Notes under the pieces: model-generated
Databases searched by the model: none
The model's input: only the letters and a program-made list of their open reading frames with translations
Told to the model about the DNA's origin: nothing
In this document: in pieces, positions 16,800-26,938 of the stretch
How the letters are laid out: every line of letters begins with the position of its first letter
Numbering within the stretch: the first letter of the stretch is position 1
Translations under genes and position numbers: made by a program
Assembly: GCF_000832065.1 (NCBI RefSeq)
Contig: NZ_JXQM01000019.1
Coordinates: 124,001-188,000, forward strand
Direction: 5' to 3'
Source: Nitrosospira sp. NpAV
GTDB taxonomy: Bacteria > Pseudomonadota > Gammaproteobacteria > Burkholderiales > Nitrosomonadaceae
Length of the DNA stretch: 64,000 nt

Positions 16800-17467
16800 G
16801 GGGTAAATAGGTCGGTAAATGTTGATGGGAATAGCGGATAACTATCAAGTCGTTGATATTGGTGCGCTTCAAAAGCCTGCGCGTGAACCTTGAACGCAAG
16901 AAAGGCCTCGAATTCTGTCACCCCAAGTAGTGCGGAATTCGCCTCAATGGCATTGATGATCTTCCGATTATTCGGAATAACCGCATCTAGCTTTCGAAGA
17001 TGCCAGACAAGGTGCAGGTTCGAACCGGGATCGGACAACGCAACGGGTGACTGTGGACCGAGTTGCTGCCAAAGGACTCTGTTTTCGGCAAGCAGTCGTG
17101 AGACAAATTCCTTCATCTCGGCGCTGGTACCAAACTTTTGGCTAGAGCCAAGCTGCCTGATTGTAGCTTCGTGTTCGCGCTTCCATGAGTGAAGCATCTG
17201 CTCAGAGTGTACGCCCGGTGGAGCCTTATCAATCTTTCGATGACAGGTGGGGCAGAGTAAGATAAGGTTTTCGTATCCATCGGAGCCTCCTTCAGGAACA
17301 CCTCTTGGACCACCTGTGTGTTTTGCAATAACGTGGGCCATCTCTCCAATGTTGTAACTCTTCGCACCTTGCAGCATGACGGTCAGATCCTCGCGGCAAG
17401 CGGAATTGGAGCAGATGCCAGCGGCTCGGCCCCACAAGAGCTTGTAGTCACTGTCTGAGATGCCCAT
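16796..17467 (-). CDS. HNH endonuclease domain protein
   Basis: 223 aa. Residues about 15-80 form an HNH module: C19 and C24, then IGEMAHVIAKHTGGPRG with H45, GYENLILLCPTCHRKID with N67, C72, C75 and H76. The two Cys pairs would hold structural zinc and the His/Asn residues the catalytic metal. The remaining 140 residues are helical and unassigned. HNH proteins beside ABC-type ATPases are a defence theme (Septu PtuA-PtuB), though here the partner is an OLD protein. The gene is 80 bp downstream of the OLD gene and overlaps the next by 4 bp. Confidence 0.82.
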   Translation of the reverse strand: MGISDSDYKLLWGRAAGICSNSACREDLTVMLQGAKSYNIGEMAHVIAKHTGGPRGVPEGGSDGYENLILLCPTCHRKIDKAPPGVHSEQMLHSWKREHEATIRQLGSSQKFGTSAEMKEFVSRLLAENRVLWQQLGPQSPVALSDPGSNLHLVWHLRKLDAVIPNNRKIINAIEANSALLGVTEFEAFLAFKVHAQAFEAHQYQRLDSYPLFPSTFTDLFTP

Positions 17468-17547
17468 GGAGGATAACTTTGAACGTAAATAATAGGATCT
17501 TTATTATCTTAAAAAACCTATAAGAACAGGTTCCAAATTCTCCCGCA

Positions 17548-19569
17548 TCACTTAAGTACCTTATTTATGGCATTTATAAGATTTCGCCACTGAATTGTCT
17601 CTGCGGGTACAAGATCAGCCGCCGCATGATCACGGCTCCATCGAACAAACGCCTTTGCAAGTTTATATTTCGAGAAGCCACTAATTTCCCTAACAAAAAT
17701 GTCTACAATTGACCTTGCGATTTGCTGTTCCGCAATACTCGAAACATCCCAAGCGAGATCGGTTTTCGCTATCTGTACTAAAGTATCTCTAAGTAACTCC
17801 TCAATCTCAGGCTTAGCAACACTGCCGGTGTATACATCCTTCGTTCGAAGAATTGCTGTGTTTCCCAGGCGGTAGACGAGGATTTCTTGCTGCGCAGCTT
17901 GATCTCCGGCGCTGTCTGAGTCAAGAAGTGCCGCCACTTTCAATTTGTGAGCATGGAGAATCGTAGCAAAATAGACAACTTTACCTGCACTCTGAGCAGG
18001 TACGAGCGCAATTTTATCGTTTAAACCTGACTCACCTGCTTCGCGAAGAAGTTGAGAAACCGCTTCGAGATACCAATAGTCAGTTAATCCTTCCAAAATA
18101 AAATTACGCTGCTGAGTAAAAAGACTCTGAGCCAAATCGTACCCAAGCGCTTCTTGAAGTGGCAAAAGTGCTGCGGGATCGTTCGAGGCTACTTCTGAAT
18201 GAATTTTGGTTCCGGCGGTTCGATCTGGCATCTCAACTACGCGCACAAGATCTAGTTCGTCTGGTCCCACCAGAAATGGCGAGTGAGTACTGTAAACGGT
18301 TTGATTCTTCTCCGCTAACCGCGAAAGAGTCTTTCGAAAATCTCGCTGCTTGAGTCCATGCAGGCTCAATCCAGGCTCGTCAAGTAGAAGAACTGCATTC
18401 TCATGCTTCCCCAGCGCTTCCGCAAAAAAAACCACAAAAAATGAGACAAGCCACTGGAAACCCTCGGACCGCTGATTTAACTCGATATTTACTCCCAGAG
18501 AGTCTTCTACGACTACTTTTAGATATTGCCCGTCGGCAACCACACGTAGGCGATCTGCCTCGCCGCGAGTTGCATCTGGCAACCAAACAGCGCAAATGTC
18601 TTTTGAAAGTTGGACCTCAGCCGCATTTAGCTGATATGAACGCCTATCAAGCTGATCTCGGCAGGCTTGTAGAGTCTCTGGACTGTTAGCAGAGGGTTCG
18701 ACTACCCTTCCCAGATTTGATAATTCGCGAGCAGTAAATCCTAAGAGTTTTAACAAGCATTGATTGCCGTAGTCATATTGTTCATCATCTAAATTTCCGG
18801 TTTCGAGACGGTTCGCTAGATGCTCAAGATGAATTAAAGGGCGAACACGGAAGTAATTACTGAATAGAACAAAGATGGGCATACGGTCGTTGAGAATTGC
18901 CAACGCATCTTTCCTTGCTTGAGCTACCTCACACGAATAAAGCAGTCGCTCATAACGTTCCTCCTCTTTTGAGTTGCCTTCCTCCACATGGTGAAAAATA
19001 TTTGAAAGCCATTGTTTTAGTTTCTTTGCAGGCTCAACATCAATTAGCGTTGTGTTGGTCCAATCGTTAATTATATCTTTTAGAGTCGAACCTGGCGTGG
19101 GCCGCGACGGATCAGCCTCTTCTGCTGGCACTCTAGAATCTATATGTGAGCAGAGTCGCGCTAGATCTTTAGTAATGTCTCCATATTTCTTAATTTCGGG
19201 CGCTCCGATGAGCTTGTGCCACAGTTTGTTATCAAGCTTTCTTCCAATAACATAGGTGCAAGACTTGAATTCATCTTGAAGGAATGCCTGATCTTCCGCT
19301 TCAAGAGCAAAATGCCCCTCAACAATCGTCACTGTGGCTGGATTAACTTTCCCAGTTGTGATGTCGTTATATTCGGATCGTGGATAATCCCGTAATACGT
19401 CGAATCCTCTTATCTCGTCTGGAGGATTTAACTGTTGAAGCGCACGAAGTACGGCCGATTTCCCAGCTTCATTTGGTCCCACTAATATTGTCTTTTCGGA
19501 TTCAACATCGAAGAACCCTGTGTCACGTATGCTGCGATATTTTTGTATTCGCGCCTTTTTTAATCGCAT
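17548..19569 (-). CDS. OLD-family ATP-dependent endonuclease (ABC-type ATPase plus TOPRIM)
   Basis: 673 aa from the ATG at 19569, preceded by GGAG; a TTG at 19596 would add nine residues. Walker A is GPNEAGKS at 31-38. A signature-like QRSEGFQW lies near 366-373, Walker B LLLDEP near 394-399 and the switch histidine in STHSPF near 427-432. The C-terminal TOPRIM domain shows LEGLTD (E493) and LLDSDSAG (D550, D552). This is the architecture of OLD nucleases and of Gabija GajA. No UvrD-like GajB follows; instead HNH, unknown and nucleotidyltransferase genes do. Lower GC than flanking genes suggests transfer. Confidence 0.88.
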   Translation of the reverse strand: MRLKKARIQKYRSIRDTGFFDVESEKTILVGPNEAGKSAVLRALQQLNPPDEIRGFDVLRDYPRSEYNDITTGKVNPATVTIVEGHFALEAEDQAFLQDEFKSCTYVIGRKLDNKLWHKLIGAPEIKKYGDITKDLARLCSHIDSRVPAEEADPSRPTPGSTLKDIINDWTNTTLIDVEPAKKLKQWLSNIFHHVEEGNSKEEERYERLLYSCEVAQARKDALAILNDRMPIFVLFSNYFRVRPLIHLEHLANRLETGNLDDEQYDYGNQCLLKLLGFTARELSNLGRVVEPSANSPETLQACRDQLDRRSYQLNAAEVQLSKDICAVWLPDATRGEADRLRVVADGQYLKVVVEDSLGVNIELNQRSEGFQWLVSFFVVFFAEALGKHENAVLLLDEPGLSLHGLKQRDFRKTLSRLAEKNQTVYSTHSPFLVGPDELDLVRVVEMPDRTAGTKIHSEVASNDPAALLPLQEALGYDLAQSLFTQQRNFILEGLTDYWYLEAVSQLLREAGESGLNDKIALVPAQSAGKVVYFATILHAHKLKVAALLDSDSAGDQAAQQEILVYRLGNTAILRTKDVYTGSVAKPEIEELLRDTLVQIAKTDLAWDVSSIAEQQIARSIVDIFVREISGFSKYKLAKAFVRWSRDHAAADLVPAETIQWRNLINAINKVLK

Positions 19570-19829
19570 GCAGATGTCTCCATTATTGCTGCTCAAGATA
19601 AATAAGTGGAGTCTGCCTCCTTACTTCTTTGGTCGGCACACTACCAGCATGAAAAGTACTAGTTTCTAAAGAGTAAGCCCATGCTACTAATGCAATATCG
19701 CTGGTACAATTGGACTTAAGTTCAATTGTTTTCAGGGATCAGATCATGATGAAAAAATCAAGTTTAGCGTTTTCATTTATAACGCCGGCGCCCCGCCAGC
19801 GTGATTTATTTATTTAGAATTTAGAGGTT

Positions 19830-22202
19830 CTAACCCTTCAATCTTGCAAAAGCCGCAGCCATAGCATTATTATTAAGGTCCGATTTCTGCTGCTGTCGTT
19901 GTTGCTGCCCGTGCCGCGATGAATCGTCCCTTCTGCCATCCCGATGTTCGGCTTTGTCGCTACGCTGCTCAACTTTGCCTTCCCGCTGTCCTGCGGCATC
20001 CGCCAACCGCATCGTGAGCGCAATCCGCTTGCGCTTTTCGTCAATCTCCACCACCTTGACCTTGACCACCTGCCCCACCTTGACCACGGTATGCGGGTCT
20101 TTCACGAATTTATCGGCAAGCGCGGAAATATGCACCAGCCCATCCTGATGTACGCCGATATCCACGAATGCACCGAAAGCGGCAACGTTGGTTACCACTC
20201 CCTCCAGGATCATATCCGGGCATAAATCCTTCATCTCGTTCACGCCTTCCTTGAAGGTGGCGGTGGTGAACTCCGGGCGCGGGTCGCGGCCCGGCTTTTC
20301 CAGTTCACCGAGAATGTCGCTGATGGTCGGTATCCCGTACTTGCCGTCGGCATACTTCGCCGGATTCAGCGACTTCAATAGCTGGCCGTTGCCGATAATC
20401 GTCCTGATATCCTGCTTGAGGTCGGCGATGATTTTCTCCACCAGCGGATACGACTCGGGATGCACGGCCGAGGCATCCAGCGGGTTGTCGCCGTTCATGA
20501 TGCGCAGGAACCCCGCCGCCTGCTCGAAGGTTTTGTCGCCCAGGCGTGGCACCTCGCGCAGAGCCGCGCGCGAAGTAAACATGCCTTTTTTGTCGCGGTA
20601 AGTAACGATGCTTTGCGCCACGGTGCTGTTGAGTCCAGACACCCGTTCCAGCAAAAGCGGCGAGGCCGTGTTGACATCCACGCCCACGGCATTGACGCAA
20701 TCCTCCACCACGGCATCAAGCGAGCGTGCGAGCTGGGTTTGGGCCACATCATGCTGGTATTGGCCGACGCCGATGGACTTGGGATCGACCTTCACCAGTT
20801 CCGCCAGCGGGTCCTGTAAACGCCGCGCGATGGATACCGCGCCGCGCAGCGATACATCCATATCCGGCAATTCGCGCGAAGCAAATTCGGAGGCGGAATA
20901 GACCGACGCGCCCGCTTCCGACACCACGATCGAGGTCAGCTTGAGCGCGGGGCGCAGCTTGATCAGGTCTCTTGCCAGCTTGTCGGTTTCCCGCGAGGCG
21001 GTGCCATTGCCGATGGAAATCAGCGATACCCCATGTTTTTCGGCCAGCTTTCCCAGCGCATGCAGCGATCCATCCCAATCGTTTCTGGGCTGGTGGGGAT
21101 AAATCACGGCGGTTTCCATGACCTTACCGGTGGCATCCACCACCGCCACCTTCACGCCGGTGCGCATGCCGGGGTCGAGGCCCATGGTGACGCGCGGCCC
21201 GGCGGGCGCTGCCAGCAACAGGGCCTTCAGGTTGCGCGCGAAGACATGGATGGCTTCGGTTTCCGCACGCTTGCGCAGTGCACTCATCAGCTCATTTTCC
21301 AGATGCGGGAAACTTTTTACCCGCCAGGTCCAGCGCACCGTATCGCTTAGCCAAGCGTCAGCTGGCCTGCCCTGGTCTTTGATGCGGAAACGGGCGGCAA
21401 TATGCGCTTCGCATGGGTTGAGCGGCGCATCCCATTTGGGTTTTTCCGCTTCGGAATCGAGCCGCAAGCCGACATGCAGGATTTCCTCGCGGCGGCCGCG
21501 CAGCATTGCCAGGGCGCGGTGCGAGGGAATGGTGTTGATCGTTTCGGAATAGTCGAAATAATCGGCGAATTTGGCGCCCGCCTCTTCCTTGCCCTTGGCG
21601 ATCTTCGATTCCACTACGCCATGCGCCAGCAGGTATTCGCGCAGCCATTGAAGCAGCGTCGCATCCTCGGCAAAGCGCTCCATCAGGATGTGGCGCGCGC
21701 CTTCGAGCGCCGCTTGGGCGTCTTCCACACCGGGATTGTCGCCCTGGTCGGTGATAAAAGCGGGTTTCAGGTATTTACCGGCCTCTTCCTCGGGCTGCAA
21801 TGTTGGGTTGGCGAGCAGCGTATCTGCCAACGGTTCCAACCCCGCCTCCAGCGCGATTTGCGCCTTGGTGCGGCGTTTTTTCTTGAAGGGCAGATACAGG
21901 TCTTCGAGCCGCGTCTTGTCTTCCGCCTGGTTGATCGAAGCCAGCAATGCCGGCGTCATTTTGCCCTGTTCCTCGATGGAAGCGATGATCGCAATGCGCC
22001 TGTCCTCCAGTTCGCGCAGATAGGTCAGCCGCTCTTCCAGCAGGCGCAACTGGATATCGTCCAGCCCGCCGGTAGCCTCCTTGCGATAGCGGGCGATAAA
22101 CGGTACCGTCGCCCCCTCATCGAGCAGAGCAATGGCGGCGGCGACTTGCGCGGGTTTGGCGACGAGTTCGAGAGACAGGCGTTGCTCGATGGATGGCAGC
22201 AT
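19830..22202 (-). CDS. tex: Transcription accessory protein Tex (S1 RNA-binding)
   Basis: 790 aa, full length for Tex/YhgF. The N-terminus ([20 protein letters not shown], then [10 protein letters not shown]) is the family hallmark. A YqgF-like RNase H fold follows ([19 protein letters not shown]), then helix-hairpin-helix segments ([20 protein letters not shown]) and a C-terminal S1 domain ([20 protein letters not shown]). A Gln/Arg/Asp-rich tail of about 45 residues is disordered. Tex binds nucleic acid and affects transcription and RNA handling in the cytosol. It stands alone between the OLD operon and the lipocalin gene. Confidence 0.95.
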   Translation of the reverse strand: MLPSIEQRLSLELVAKPAQVAAAIALLDEGATVPFIARYRKEATGGLDDIQLRLLEERLTYLRELEDRRIAIIASIEEQGKMTPALLASINQAEDKTRLEDLYLPFKKKRRTKAQIALEAGLEPLADTLLANPTLQPEEEAGKYLKPAFITDQGDNPGVEDAQAALEGARHILMERFAEDATLLQWLREYLLAHGVVESKIAKGKEEAGAKFADYFDYSETINTIPSHRALAMLRGRREEILHVGLRLDSEAEKPKWDAPLNPCEAHIAARFRIKDQGRPADAWLSDTVRWTWRVKSFPHLENELMSALRKRAETEAIHVFARNLKALLLAAPAGPRVTMGLDPGMRTGVKVAVVDATGKVMETAVIYPHQPRNDWDGSLHALGKLAEKHGVSLISIGNGTASRETDKLARDLIKLRPALKLTSIVVSEAGASVYSASEFASRELPDMDVSLRGAVSIARRLQDPLAELVKVDPKSIGVGQYQHDVAQTQLARSLDAVVEDCVNAVGVDVNTASPLLLERVSGLNSTVAQSIVTYRDKKGMFTSRAALREVPRLGDKTFEQAAGFLRIMNGDNPLDASAVHPESYPLVEKIIADLKQDIRTIIGNGQLLKSLNPAKYADGKYGIPTISDILGELEKPGRDPRPEFTTATFKEGVNEMKDLCPDMILEGVVTNVAAFGAFVDIGVHQDGLVHISALADKFVKDPHTVVKVGQVVKVKVVEIDEKRKRIALTMRLADAAGQREGKVEQRSDKAEHRDGRRDDSSRHGQQQRQQQKSDLNNNAMAAAFARLKG

Positions 22203-22448
22203 GGATTTGATGGAGGAATAATATTTGTGAATATGGCGGATCTGGCGTGACGACCCAGGTCCGGGATAAGACCGCGCCCATCATATCATCCGACGGATGG
22301 GGTGGGTAATCTGGAGGCGGTGCCACGCAGGCAGGGTGCAATAGACGGGGCGGTCAAATCGATGGCATTGATCTCCCGATCACGCTGCATTCAGGCTGCG
22401 AAACAGATAAGGAGAATCTTTTCTATCGGACGCTTCAGGTGCAACCGC

Positions 22449-23015
22449 TTAATCCTTGGCGCCCATCGCCTGGGTTTTCGGGGCCTCTATTCCCCCCTGG
22501 TCGACATAAATAAGCTTCTTCGTGTCGAACCCCAGTTCATCGGCCTTTTTAATGAACCTTTTCAACGCTTCGTCGTCGACGTGCGCCGTTCTGGAAAGAA
22601 ACCATAAGTACTTGCGATCCGGTCCGGTGACGTAAGAATACCGGTAGGCTTCGTCCAGGTCGAACACCACGTACGAACCGTAAAAGGGGCCCAAGAACGA
22701 CACTTTGAGATAGCCGATATCAGGGCTCTCCACGAAATAGGCCTTGCCCTCCGCCGTGCGCCACTCTTTTTTCTCCGCATCATATCCACGATTCAGGACC
22801 CGGATCCCGCCATCCTCGCGGAGACTGTAATTAGCCGTGATGTTGCTCAATCCCTTTTCATGCGAATGCTCCAGTCGCGCAATCTCGAACCAGTCTCCGA
22901 GATATCGTTGGGTATCGAAATTCTTCACCGGAGTAATGCCCTTGGGAATCCCGATTTCGCATCCCGCCAGCATGAACGAGCTCGCTGCAGCCAGCATAAG
23001 CAATAATTTCCGCAT
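22449..23015 (-). CDS. blc: Bacterial lipocalin, outer-membrane lipoprotein
   Basis: 188 aa. The lipobox LAGC (cysteine 19) follows a short hydrophobic signal. The lipocalin motif appears as RYLGDWFEIARLEHSHEKGL, with NITANYSLREDGGIRVLNRG and later YSYVTGPDRKYLWFLSR, matching E. coli Blc. Blc binds fatty acids or lysophospholipids at the outer membrane. The family's third conserved region is normal. The C-terminal 15 residues after YVDQGG are extra. No operon partner; tex is downstream on the same strand. Confidence 0.93.
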   Translation of the reverse strand: MRKLLLMLAAASSFMLAGCEIGIPKGITPVKNFDTQRYLGDWFEIARLEHSHEKGLSNITANYSLREDGGIRVLNRGYDAEKKEWRTAEGKAYFVESPDIGYLKVSFLGPFYGSYVVFDLDEAYRYSYVTGPDRKYLWFLSRTAHVDDEALKRFIKKADELGFDTKKLIYVDQGGIEAPKTQAMGAKD

Positions 23016-23146
23016 CTGGATTCCTTTAATAGTCGTGTTAAAAAACGATATGCCTTAACGTTGCCAGGCGGCTCCCCCAGCAGCCGATTTGCTGAACATA
23101 CGCAATGCGAATAGTCCTATCAGTATTGAAACTGTAACTGCGCGTG

Positions 23147-25318
23147 TCAGGAATGCCCTTCGGAAGGCGCCGTCGCCGCCACGGCGGTTTCGCCCTGTTC
23201 ATCTGTGCCTGCGCCTTCCCGTGCCGCTTCCTCCTCGCGCCCAAGCAGCCTGAGTGCAGCGGCGGTAACACGCTCGGCTGTAAAACCAAACCGCTTCATG
23301 ACTTCCTCTCCTGGGGCCGAGGCGCCGAAGTGGTCGATACCGATAACCGTTCCCTCTGCCCCTGCAAATCTTTCCCATCCGAGAGAAGCCGCGGCTTCGA
23401 TGGTAACGCGCTTTTGCACAGCGGTCGGCAGGACACGCTCCCGATAGCTGTTGTCCTGCTCGGCGAACAACTCCCAGCTCGGTAGGCTAACCACTCGGGC
23501 GCGCACCTTCAGCTCCTTTAACCGTAGCTGAGCCTTGACGCATAGGTCAACCTCGGATCCTGTTCCAATAAGCAACACCTTGGGCGCGCCTCCTTCCGCC
23601 TCCGCAAGAATATACGCGCCACGCGCAACCCCCGCCTCCTGCGAGAAGGAACGATCCAGAATGGAAAGATTCTGCCGGGACAATACCAGCAAGGTCGGGG
23701 TGGGCCGCTGCACCGCAACCGTCCAAGCCTCCGCGGCCTCGTTGGCATCAGCCGGTCGAATGACAGTCAGGCCGGGAATCGCCCGCACCCCGGCCAAATG
23801 CTCGATCGGCTCATGAGTCGGGCCATCCTCGCCAACGGCAACACTGTCGTGCGTGAATACATACACCACCCGCAGTCCCATGAGTGCGCCAAGGCGTATG
23901 GCTGGCTTCATATAATCGGAAAAGACGAAAAACGTTGCACTGAACGGGAGTATGCCTCCATGTGCAGCCATGCCGTTGACTATCGCACCCATCCCATGCT
24001 CGCGAACGCCAAAGGCAAGGTTGCGCCCTGCATGGCCCCACTTGCCGCCTACTGCCCCGGAGATGCCCGGCGTGTCATCCGGTGGCTGAAAATCGCCTTG
24101 CTCTTTCAACGCCGTGTTGGTGGATGGATTCAAATCCGCCGAACCGCCAATAATATTCGGGATGCGCTGTGCCAAGGCGTTCAAGACTTGCCCTGCCGCC
24201 ACGCGCGTCGATACCGGTTTATCACCGGGCTTCCACGCCGGCACGCCTGCCGCAAAATCCGGGGGCAAATGGCCACCCATTACTTGATCCCATTCGGCAG
24301 CTTCCGTCGGGTACGCAGACCGGTACGCATCCAGACGTCGTTGCCACGCCTGCTGACCCGCGGCCCCTTGGGTAACAGCCTGGCGGAAATGCGATACGGC
24401 GGCGGGCGGCAGAAAAAACGCATCAGTCGTAGGCCAACCCAGCGCCTTTTTCGTGGCGGCCACTTCCTCCTCGCCCAGGGGCGCCCCGTGGGCGTGAAAC
24501 GTGTCCTGTTTTTTGGGGCTTCCGTAACCTATATGCGTTCGCACCAGCAGCAAGGATGGGCGCTCCGTCTCGGCCTGCGCTTCCCGCAAGGCAGCGTCAA
24601 TATCGTCCGTGTCGTTGCCGTCCGCCACGCCCCGGGTATGCCATCCATAAGCCTCAAACCGCCGGGCCACATCTTCGGTAAATGTGAGATCCGTTGCGCC
24701 GGAGAGGGTAATGTGGTTCTGATCGTAAAGATAGATCAGCTTGCCCAGGCGAAGATGTCCGGCGAGGGATGCCGCTTCCGCTGCGACGCCTTCCATGAGG
24801 TCGCCATCGGAAACAAGCACATAGGTTCGGTGATTCACCAGCGTGTGGCCGGGACGGTTAAAGCGGTCTGCCAGCCACTCCTCGGCAATGGCCATGCCCA
24901 CGCCGTTGCCGAACCCCTGTCCAAGGGGACCGGTCGAAACCTCCACCCCGGGTGTATGAAGGCTGCGCTCGGGATGGCCGGGAGTTCGGCTACCCCACTG
25001 ACGGAAGCGTTTGATCTCATCCAGGGGCAGATCGTAGCCTGTCAGGTGCAACAGGCTATAGAGGAGCATCGAGCCATGCCCGGCGGATAAGACGAAGCGA
25101 TCACGGTCCGGCCACAGCGGATCGTGCGGGTTGAACTTGAGGAAACGCGTCCAGAGAACATAGGCCATGGCTGCCGCACCCATGGGCAGGCCAGGATGGC
25201 CTGAGTTGGCCTTCTGCACAGCGTCCATGGACAGTACGCGTATGGTATTGATGCACAGATCATCCAAGACTGCATCGTTTGTTGCACCCTTATAGCCCTC
25301 ATTCGGCTGCTCTGACAT
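23147..25318 (-). CDS. tkt: Transketolase
   Basis: About 723 aa, slightly longer than usual (660-670) because of a charged, Glu/Ala-rich tail ([17 protein letters not shown]). The ATG at 25318 lies just after GGAGG. Thiamine diphosphate binding shows in [10 protein letters not shown] and in [27 protein letters not shown]-type sequence appears as SDGDLMEGV. The transketolase signature reads [14 protein letters not shown], and [20 protein letters not shown] closes the catalytic part. It transfers two-carbon units in the pentose phosphate and Calvin cycles. No cbb neighbour is seen, so which cycle it mainly serves is open. Confidence 0.95.
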   Translation of the reverse strand: MSEQPNEGYKGATNDAVLDDLCINTIRVLSMDAVQKANSGHPGLPMGAAAMAYVLWTRFLKFNPHDPLWPDRDRFVLSAGHGSMLLYSLLHLTGYDLPLDEIKRFRQWGSRTPGHPERSLHTPGVEVSTGPLGQGFGNGVGMAIAEEWLADRFNRPGHTLVNHRTYVLVSDGDLMEGVAAEAASLAGHLRLGKLIYLYDQNHITLSGATDLTFTEDVARRFEAYGWHTRGVADGNDTDDIDAALREAQAETERPSLLLVRTHIGYGSPKKQDTFHAHGAPLGEEEVAATKKALGWPTTDAFFLPPAAVSHFRQAVTQGAAGQQAWQRRLDAYRSAYPTEAAEWDQVMGGHLPPDFAAGVPAWKPGDKPVSTRVAAGQVLNALAQRIPNIIGGSADLNPSTNTALKEQGDFQPPDDTPGISGAVGGKWGHAGRNLAFGVREHGMGAIVNGMAAHGGILPFSATFFVFSDYMKPAIRLGALMGLRVVYVFTHDSVAVGEDGPTHEPIEHLAGVRAIPGLTVIRPADANEAAEAWTVAVQRPTPTLLVLSRQNLSILDRSFSQEAGVARGAYILAEAEGGAPKVLLIGTGSEVDLCVKAQLRLKELKVRARVVSLPSWELFAEQDNSYRERVLPTAVQKRVTIEAAASLGWERFAGAEGTVIGIDHFGASAPGEEVMKRFGFTAERVTAAALRLLGREEEAAREGAGTDEQGETAVAATAPSEGHS

Positions 25319-25396
25319 TTCTATCCTCCACACCGGTACCGGCGAGTTGATTCGACGCTCCTGTGAATATTACTGGGAAGTAGCAGGAAATGAAAC

Positions 25397-25642
25397 TCAA
25401 TGAACCAGTTTCGGATATGCAACCGGGTCGAAGTCCACCCATTCTCCGTTTTCCCACACGCCCTGAGCACTTTCGATATCTTTCGCGCCGAAATGTTTCA
25501 GGCTATCGATGATACCTTGCCTCAGTTCTGGTTTGGCTACTCGAACCGCCACCATCATTCCCGCCGATCTCGGCCGAGGCTTCTGGTTCGTGGCTTCGCC
25601 TTCTTCCGGAAGGCCGCCCGCCGCGCCATCCATTGTCCGCAC
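25397..25642 (-). CDS. Short hypothetical protein, possible remnant of a stress-protein family
   Basis: 81 aa. The C-terminal half, VAVRVAKPELRQGIIDSLKH, then GAKDIESAQGVWENGEWVDFDP, looks like the end of larger proteins whose C-terminal domain predicts a compact alpha/beta unit. The N-terminal 30 residues are Gly/Glu-rich. No strong ribosome-binding site is visible. It may be a shortened copy of a longer protein. It sits 79 bp upstream of the transketolase start on the same strand and could be co-transcribed. Confidence 0.5.
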   Translation of the reverse strand: MRTMDGAAGGLPEEGEATNQKPRPRSAGMMVAVRVAKPELRQGIIDSLKHFGAKDIESAQGVWENGEWVDFDPVAYPKLVH

Positions 25643-25809
25643 ATACTCGCCGCTTTAACGTACTCGAATTTTCAATTAAACTTATTTTTCAATAGATTAG
25701 ACGGTAGTATGCCTTTGCCGGATTCAAGGTATCGTATGAGTGAGGGCATAGCAAGAGGCGGATCAGCGTTATCGTTAGCATATCGCAACCCACCGCACCG
25801 TGAAAAACT

Positions 25810-26175
25810 TTATTCAGAGGCGCCTTCAGCGCCATCCGGAGGGGGCGCGGCTTTTTTGCCGGCACCCTCGCGCCTGCGGTATATTCCAGCGCGCATGAGC
25901 AGCATCGCCGTCACGGGCGATGTGGCGATCACAAATAGCGTAATCAGCGTCTCCTGGAAAATGAACCGGTGTGCCTGCACGGAAGCGATCAATATCGATG
26001 CCAGCAACACGCAGCCCAGGCCGAGCGTATTGCCCATGGTAGGCCCGTGCATGCGCGCGAACAAATCAGGCAATCTCAGCAAGCCAAGAGAGCCGATCAA
26101 TGCCAACACACCACCCGATATGAGCAGCAATGATGCCAGCCAGTCCACCCACTGGGGAGTATCCATTATGCTCAT
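25810..26175 (-). CDS. mrpG: Mrp cation/proton antiporter subunit G
   Basis: 121 aa with three membrane helices. The family block LLISGGVLALIGSLGLLRLP, then DLFARMHGPTMGNTLGLGCV, is diagnostic for MrpG/MnhG/PhaG. The C-terminus is charged and Pro/Glu-rich. It is the last of six genes that overlap by about 4 bp each (starting with the A/B fusion at 31972). The start overlaps the stop of mrpF. The subunit is needed for the assembled Mrp complex in the inner membrane. Confidence 0.93.
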   Translation of the reverse strand: MSIMDTPQWVDWLASLLLISGGVLALIGSLGLLRLPDLFARMHGPTMGNTLGLGCVLLASILIASVQAHRFIFQETLITLFVIATSPVTAMLLMRAGIYRRREGAGKKAAPPPDGAEGASE

Positions 26176-26453
26176 GGCTCGATCACTTCCCCGCGCAGCA
26201 GAAACTTTGCCATCGCGGCTGAACCGACGAAACCGAACAACGCGATCAGCAGGGCGATATCGAAGTAGATTCGAGAGCCGAACTGGATACCCAGCGTCAA
26301 TACCATCAACATGCCATTAACATATAATGTATCGAGCGCCAGCACGCGGTCTTCGGCGGCTGGTCCCCGCAACAGGCGAATCGCCGCGCATATCATGGCC
26401 AGCCCGAAAGCGATCAGCGCGAAGGATAGTGCCCAGGGCAGCAGTGGTGTCAT
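26172..26453 (-). CDS. mrpF: Mrp cation/proton antiporter subunit F
   Basis: 93 aa from the ATG at 26453, which overlaps the stop of mrpE (ATGA); an upstream in-frame start at 26507 would sit inside mrpE. Three helices; the block RLLRGPAAEDRVLALDTLYV is the MrpF signature and FGFVGSAAMAKFLLRGEV its typical end. Part of the membrane complex exchanging sodium (or potassium) for protons. Confidence 0.93.
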   Translation of the reverse strand: MTPLLPWALSFALIAFGLAMICAAIRLLRGPAAEDRVLALDTLYVNGMLMVLTLGIQFGSRIYFDIALLIALFGFVGSAAMAKFLLRGEVIEP

Positions 26454-26938
26454 TCGAAAATCTCCATTAGTGGACGTTCGTAACGGTGCTTGATCGTGCG
26501 AATCCAAGTTTCCTCATCCTGCAGATCCAGCACATGAAGCGTCAGGTCGCTCCCATCCGCCGACAGGCCGGCCCAGACGGTGCCCGGCGTCGCGGTAATG
26601 ATACAGGCCAGCGCCGCCAGCCCGTACGGATCGCGCAGATCGATGGGTATCTTCATGAAACCTGAATTGGAACGCCGCTGCAGAGGGCCGAGGATTACGC
26701 CCGCGACGGCAATATTGGAACGGGCGATATCAAGCAATACAACGAAAATGAGCCTCACCGCGACCAGCAGATGATGGGGGCGCGCGCGCAATGGCCGCAT
26801 GGCAGCCGTCCCGAGGGTGATGGCAACCGTCAGTACCAGGCCCAGCAGCAAATGGCCGGGCGCCAACGTATCGTTAAGCAGGAACCATAATGCAAGCAGC
26901 ATCACTGTGAACAATGTCAGGGATGGCCAGCGCTTCAT
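26450..26938 (-). CDS. mrpE: Mrp cation/proton antiporter subunit E
   Basis: 162 aa. Two or three N-terminal helices (LTLFTVMLLALWFLLNDTLA, LLGLVLTVAITLGTAAMRPL) precede a cytosolic domain with LACIITATPGTVWAGLSADG and LTLHVLDLQDEETWIRTIKH, the MrpE hallmark. It overlaps mrpD upstream and mrpF downstream by 4 bp. Confidence 0.93.
   Translation of the reverse strand: MKRWPSLTLFTVMLLALWFLLNDTLAPGHLLLGLVLTVAITLGTAAMRPLRARPHHLLVAVRLIFVVLLDIARSNIAVAGVILGPLQRRSNSGFMKIPIDLRDPYGLAALACIITATPGTVWAGLSADGSDLTLHVLDLQDEETWIRTIKHRYERPLMEIFE

Noticed and set aside
17548-19569. Considered as a complete Gabija system
   Set aside because: The expected UvrD-like GajB helicase gene is absent on both sides; the downstream gene is an HNH nuclease.
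21402-22250. A 282-codon plus-strand frame opposite tex
   Set aside because: Antisense shadow of the Tex N-terminal half, without start signal or likeness.
23798-25090. A 430-codon plus-strand open frame across the transketolase gene
   Set aside because: It is antisense to the well-conserved transketolase and its sequence is unlike any protein; the opposite strand holds the thiamine-diphosphate motifs.
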